A DNA stretch of 64,000 nucleotides from Achromobacter arsenitoxydans SY8 (GTDB lineage: Bacteria > Pseudomonadota > Gammaproteobacteria > Burkholderiales > Burkholderiaceae_B): the NCBI RefSeq assembly GCF_000236785.1, contig NZ_AGUF01000021.1, positions 1 through 64,000 on the forward strand, in the 5' to 3' direction. Below, in pieces: positions 60,374 to 64,000 of this stretch. The translations under genes and the position numbers were made by a program. A model generated the notes under the pieces. That model was given only the letters and a program-made list of their open reading frames with translations. It was not told where the DNA came from and made no database searches. Position 1 is the first letter of the stretch. Every line of letters starts with the position of its first letter.

Positions 60374-61297
60374 TTAAGCCAGCCCTGCGTAGCTTCGCGT
60401 CCGGGCATTGAGTTCCTGGCCCTGCGCGATGACCCAGTCGCAGAAGGCCTGGCAATAGGGCCCACCGACATTGGGGCGCGGCTGCATCAGGTGGTAGCCG
60501 TAGCGGCCTTCGACCGTCTCTCCGAAGGGGCGGACCAACTGACCGGACTTGAGCGGGTCCAGCACCATGCACAAGGGCATGATGCCCGCGCCCAACCCGT
60601 TCAGCACGGCGGGCAGCAGAATCGAAAAGCCTTCATATTCCGCCGCGGTGGCAGCCGGTCCGGACCATAGCGGCGCGACGTCGGCGCGCCATTCGTCCCA
60701 GCCATAGCCGCGCTGCGCGCGCTTGAGCAGGGGCAGTTGGGCAATGTCTTCCACGGCATTGACGGGATGGCGCGCCAGCAGCGACGGCGCGGCGACCAGC
60801 GTCATTTCGCGGCCGCAAAGATACTGCGCGCTCATGCCCGAAACGTAGCCCGTATGGAGCTGGATCTCCGCATCGAACCGTTCCGAGCGGTCGCGTCCGT
60901 GCAAGAGGCGCGGGCGGATGTTGACGCGGATCTCGGGGTGCGACTCGAAGAATTCGGACAGCCTGGGCAAGAGGAAGAACTGCGCGAAGGACGGAGACAC
61001 CGCAACGTTCAGCGCCACGCGCGAGGCGGGATTGGCGACCAGCGCGTCCGCCTCGTCGATGAGGCGCACCGCCGCGCTGATGCGTTCCAGGTACAGGGCG
61101 CCGGCGTAGGTCAGTCGCAGGCCGGTCGGCATGCGCTTGAACAGGGCCGTGCCCAGGCGGTCTTCAAGCGCGGCGACGTGCTTGCTGACCGCGCTTTGCG
61201 TCAGGTTCAGGGCTTCGGCCGCGCGGCTGAAGTTCAGGGTTTCAGCGGCGGTGAGGAAGATGCGCAGGGAAGATAGGGAGTTGCGGGTGCCTTTCAT
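60374..61297 (-). CDS. LysR-family regulator, GcvA-like
   Basis: The 307-residue product has SLRIFLTAAETLNFSRAAEALNLTQSAVSKHV as DNA-binding helix-turn-helix (in pieces), then a LysR ligand domain with the GcvA-type FAQFFLLPRLSEFFESHPEI. ATG 61297 is used; an upstream in-frame start at 61405 overlaps the divergent gene region. It lies 125 bases upstream of the Bug-peptidase operon in the same direction and is the likely regulator. It is divergent from a second LysR gene. Confidence 0.9.
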   Translation of the reverse strand: MKGTRNSLSSLRIFLTAAETLNFSRAAEALNLTQSAVSKHVAALEDRLGTALFKRMPTGLRLTYAGALYLERISAAVRLIDEADALVANPASRVALNVAVSPSFAQFFLLPRLSEFFESHPEIRVNIRPRLLHGRDRSERFDAEIQLHTGYVSGMSAQYLCGREMTLVAAPSLLARHPVNAVEDIAQLPLLKRAQRGYGWDEWRADVAPLWSGPAATAAEYEGFSILLPAVLNGLGAGIMPLCMVLDPLKSGQLVRPFGETVEGRYGYHLMQPRPNVGGPYCQAFCDWVIAQGQELNARTRSYAGLA

Positions 61298-61447
61298 GGG
61301 GGCGGGGAAGCTGGTGTTGCCGGGGTGTTGTCCGGGCGTATGTCGGATCAACATTCTATCGAGTTCAATGCGCTGCGATGGCCAATCAGGCCCGCGGTAG
61401 TTCACAATGTCCCGTTACGCCGAAACCCTTGCCGACGCCGAAAGCAT

Positions 61448-62377
61448 ATGAATTTCAAGAGCCTCGAGGTCTTTTACTGGGTGGTCAATTTCAGCAGCTT
61501 CAACAAAGCCGCCGCGAAACTGCACACCACTCAGCCGGCCGTCTCCCAGCGGATTGCGTCGTTGGAGAAAGAGCTGGGCATCAAAGCCCTGGATCGAAAC
61601 TCGCGCGCGGTGAAGCTCACGGCGAAGGGCCGGGTCCTGTATGGATATGCCGAGCGCTTCATGGCGTTGCACGCCGAGATGATGCTGAAGGTCGCGGAGG
61701 AGCAAGCGATCAGCGGTGTGATACGCCTGGGGGTGGCCGAGACCATTGTCCACACGTGGCTGGTGGAGTTTCTGGAGCAGTGCCGCAAGCGCTATCCCAA
61801 CGTGATCATCGACTTCGTCGTGGACATTACGCCCACCCTGCGCGAGGAGTTGAAGTCAGGCGGGTTGGACATGGCGTTTCTGCTGGGGCCATTGAACGAC
61901 GACGAGCTGATCGAGAGGCCGCTTTGCAGCTACGAGCTCAATTTTCTTTCCGCGCCGTCGCTGAAGGTGGGCAAGGAGCCCCTGTCGAACGACGCGGTGG
62001 CGCGGCATCCGTTGATCACGTTTCCCAAGCGGACCTATCCCTATACGTTTTTGCACAGAGAGCTGACCACGCCCGAACATGGCGCGCCCCGGATATTCAC
62101 GAACTGGTCCCTCTCGACCATCGTCCGCATGGCCGAAGATGGCTATGGCGTGTGCGTCGTGCCTCGATTGGCCGTGCTCAAGGAAGTCGAGCAGGGGCGA
62201 TTGAAGGTCCGTCAGGCGCAGATGCAGCTGCGCGATTTGTCTTTCGCAGTGGCCTACGCGCCTGGAAGCGACCAGCAGACCAAGGAGGCGCTGTCCGAGC
62301 TTGCGGGCGAGATCGCGCGCGCTTCGACCTTGGGCCACCGCCGACGCCGCAGATCCCCTCGTGCGCCAGCGGGCTAG
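61448..62377 (+). CDS. LysR-family transcriptional regulator
   Basis: The 309-residue product has the N-terminal winged helix MNFKSLEVFYWVVNFSSF then KAAAKLHTTQPAVSQRIASLE. The C-terminal ligand domain begins GVIRLGVAETIVHTWL. The basic tail HRRRRRSPRAPAG is unusual. ATG 61448 is chosen over 61325. It precedes the PLP dehydratase gene in the same direction; twin inverted repeats in the 190-base gap could be its binding sites. Confidence 0.9.
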   Translation: MNFKSLEVFYWVVNFSSFNKAAAKLHTTQPAVSQRIASLEKELGIKALDRNSRAVKLTAKGRVLYGYAERFMALHAEMMLKVAEEQAISGVIRLGVAETIVHTWLVEFLEQCRKRYPNVIIDFVVDITPTLREELKSGGLDMAFLLGPLNDDELIERPLCSYELNFLSAPSLKVGKEPLSNDAVARHPLITFPKRTYPYTFLHRELTTPEHGAPRIFTNWSLSTIVRMAEDGYGVCVVPRLAVLKEVEQGRLKVRQAQMQLRDLSFAVAYAPGSDQQTKEALSELAGEIARASTLGHRRRRRSPRAPAG

Positions 62378-62466
62378 CGCCGGCCAGTCACTATCAGTGG
62401 TTTCCCTGATTGCCACATGCTTAGTTCGCCACGCGAGCAAGGCTCTGCCGGGAGGATCGTTCAATC

Positions 62467-62504
62467 ATAAGGTGATCTTATTGATTTCGATCCAAACATA
62501 GGAT
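62467..62504. promoter_or_regulatory. Twin inverted repeats upstream of the dehydratase gene
   Basis: ATAAG-GTGAT-CTTAT (62467-62481) and ATCC-AAACATA-GGAT (62490-62504) are both 15-base dyads of the T-N11-A size used by LysR regulators. Their centres are 23 bases apart, about two helical turns. The LysR gene at 61448 is the likely regulator, by position only. Confidence 0.5.
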
Positions 62505-62567
62505 TGGTCGTTATCAAACGCCCAAGCTGTAATGGCTGCGCAATGTCGCAATCAGCCAGGAGCAGCT

Positions 62568-63566
62568 TTGAATTCCGCAACCTCCAGCGCCGCTTTCGCC
62601 GTCACGCTCGGTGATGTGCAGCAGGCGCATGAACGTATCCGATCGCACATCGTGCGCACCCCTTTGCTGGAAAGCGCGTCGCTCAATGAGCTGGCCGGCG
62701 CACGTATTCTCGTAAAGGCCGAATCGCTGCAGCAAGCCGGCGCATTCAAGTTCCGCGGCGCCGTCAATCGCCTGCTGCAACTGAGCGACGCACAGAAGCG
62801 CGCCGGCGTGGTGGCGTTTTCGTCCGGAAACCATGCGCTGGCTACCTCGCTGGTGGCGCGCAAGCTGGGCATTCCCGCATCCATCATCATGCCGGCTGAC
62901 GCGCCCCGGGCAAAAATCGAAGGCGCGCGCGCCAACGGCGCCGAAGTCGTGCTCTACGACCGCCAGAAGGACGACCGCGAGGCAATCGGCGCCGAGATAG
63001 CAGGCCGCACCGGCGCCGTAATCGTGCCTCCGTACGACGACCCCGACATCATGGCGGGCCAGGGCACCGTCGGGCTGGAGATCATTGAGCAGGCCCGCGA
63101 CATGGGGGCGACGCTTGACGCGGTGATCGCGGCGTCCAGCGGCGGCGGACTGGTTGCAGGCGTGGCCACGGCGGTCAAGTCGCTGTCACCTTCCACGGCG
63201 GTGTACGCCGGCGAGCCGGAAGGCTTCGATGAATTGGCGCGGTCTTTGGCATCGGGCCAGCCCGAAAGCAACGCTCCGGGCGCAACGTCGATCTGCGATG
63301 CGCTGCAAGTGGTCAGGCCCGGCAAGCTGACGTTCCCGATCAACCTGCATCTGCTTGCGGGAAGCCTGGTGGTAAGCGACGACGACGTGCGACGCGCCAT
63401 GAAAGCCGCATACCAGCATCTGCGCCTGGTCGTGGAACCCGGCGGAGCGGTCCCGCTGGCTGCCGTGCTGGCACGCAAGCTCGATCTGGCTGACAAGACC
63501 GTTGCCGTGGTGCTGAGCGGCGGCAACGTCGATACCTCCGTTTTCATTGAGGCGCTGAACGCCTGA
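62568..63566 (+). CDS. PLP-dependent threonine/serine (or hydroxyaspartate) dehydratase
   Basis: The 332-residue fold-type II enzyme has the PLP lysine K61 in GAFKFRGA, FSSGNHALA, and the phosphate-binding glycine loop SSGGGLVAGV. These define threonine/serine dehydratases and serine racemases; there is no C-terminal ACT domain, so it is the catabolic or racemase-like type. TTG 62568 with AGGAG five bases upstream is preferred; ATG 62532 in the same frame lacks a ribosome binding site. The DUF4392 gene follows after six bases, suggesting that both act on the same acidic or hydroxy amino acid. Confidence 0.88.
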   Translation: MNSATSSAAFAVTLGDVQQAHERIRSHIVRTPLLESASLNELAGARILVKAESLQQAGAFKFRGAVNRLLQLSDAQKRAGVVAFSSGNHALATSLVARKLGIPASIIMPADAPRAKIEGARANGAEVVLYDRQKDDREAIGAEIAGRTGAVIVPPYDDPDIMAGQGTVGLEIIEQARDMGATLDAVIAASSGGGLVAGVATAVKSLSPSTAVYAGEPEGFDELARSLASGQPESNAPGATSICDALQVVRPGKLTFPINLHLLAGSLVVSDDDVRRAMKAAYQHLRLVVEPGGAVPLAAVLARKLDLADKTVAVVLSGGNVDTSVFIEALNA

Positions 63567-63572
63567 CCCATC

Positions 63573-64000
63573 ATGCTGAATTCTGACTCCAAAACCTACC
63601 ATCGCGTTGCCCGCACCATCGACGACTTTATGCGCGTCGATTACACCGGCGTGGGCCTCATCGGCAATCTCTATGAAGCGCTGCAATCGCGCCAGCCTGG
63701 CTATGCCTGCATGGGCGCCGCCGAGCGGCTGCACAAGGCGGCGCAGGAAAGCACCGGACCGATCCTGATCGCAACCGGCTTTCCGGAAGGAGGCGGCGCG
63801 CCCGAGACTGATGGTCCGATCGGCGCGGCCCTGATGGCGCGCGCATTTTTCCTTGGGTTGCGGCGCGAGACCGTGATCGTCATTGACGAGGACTGGGAAG
63901 ACATGATGATCGCCACCTGCCGAGGCGCAGGCTTGGCTCCGATGCCATTTCCCGAGGACGGCGTCATCAAGCCATTCGATTTCCTGCGGCCCGTGTATAT
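63573..64000 (+). CDS. D-glutamate-cyclase-like (DUF4392) protein, truncated by the window end
   Basis: The first 142 codons are visible and no stop is reached. The N-terminus MLNSDSKTYHRVARTIDDFM is followed by RVDYTGVGLIGNLYEALQ, then GPILIATGFPEGGGAPETDG, and ETVIVIDEDWEDM. The TGFP...ETDGPIGA segment is typical of the DUF4392 domain, which in human DGLUCY makes 5-oxoproline from D-glutamate. It starts six bases after the dehydratase stop and is surely co-transcribed with it. The C-terminal part, needed to confirm the family, is outside the window. Confidence 0.75.
   Translation, partial: MLNSDSKTYHRVARTIDDFMRVDYTGVGLIGNLYEALQSRQPGYACMGAAERLHKAAQESTGPILIATGFPEGGGAPETDGPIGAALMARAFFLGLRRETVIVIDEDWEDMMIATCRGAGLAPMPFPEDGVIKPFDFLRPVY

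Overview
The window is high-GC, densely coded bacterial DNA with no tRNA, rRNA, CRISPR array, insertion sequence or prophage block that I can see. Gene content and order point to the family Alcaligenaceae (Betaproteobacteria), most likely Achromobacter or a close Bordetella relative. The grounds are the tig-clpP-clpX-lon block, an iscRSUA-hscBA-fdx-iscX operon, two Bug-type tripartite-tricarboxylate binding proteins beside LysR regulators, a PfeRS-like iron locus, and a single LolC-type protein with LolD. The genus is inference from family knowledge; no search was run.

Layout. 1-7.9 kb: a YqhA-like membrane protein, an M48 metalloprotease, then the protein quality-control block tig, clpP, clpX and lon, with a heat-shock-like promoter before lon. 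7.9-12.9 kb: lexA under a textbook SOS box, a tyrB-type aminotransferase divergent from uvrB, and a low-molecular-weight phosphatase. 12.9-18.6 kb: the complete Isc iron-sulfur operon behind an IscR-type operator. 18.7-19.6 kb: a methylglyoxal-synthase-like protein that appears to hold two copies of the fold.

19.6-33.2 kb is a catabolic region. A LysR regulator is divergent from a Bug binding protein, a CoA-transferase and an enoyl-CoA hydratase. A second hydratase is divergent from an eight-gene operon that encodes a branched-chain-type ABC importer, an acyl-CoA ligase, a thiolase and a TetR regulator. The intergenic region holds a TetR-like palindrome. The logic is import, CoA activation and beta-oxidation-like thiolysis of an unknown carboxylic acid. 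33.2-39.8 kb (minus strand) carries an RpfE-like gene, recJ, prfB with its programmed frameshift, an SDR, lysS and a small membrane protein. 40-42.8 kb carries lolC-lolD-tatD.

42.9-53.4 kb is an iron-acquisition island: two related TonB-dependent receptors, an OmpR/CpxA-type two-component system between them, and a catecholate-type periplasmic binding protein with two permeases and an ATPase. Fur-like sites precede both receptors. 53.4-57.9 kb carries a CpdB-like lipoprotein nucleotidase, a thiM broken by a perfect 47-bp tandem duplication, an orphan GH19 lysozyme/chitinase-like gene and a DUF2383 protein. 57.9-64 kb carries an M28 peptidase with a Bug protein and a LysR regulator, a divergent second LysR regulator, a fold-type II PLP dehydratase, and the start of a D-glutamate-cyclase-like (DUF4392) gene that runs off the window.

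No stretch without a gene exceeds about 265 bases. The most surprising points are the duplicated thiM segment, the two-domain methylglyoxal-synthase-like protein, the terminator-like leader of the first TonB receptor gene, the transporter-ligase-thiolase operon of unknown substrate, and the dehydratase/DUF4392 pair.
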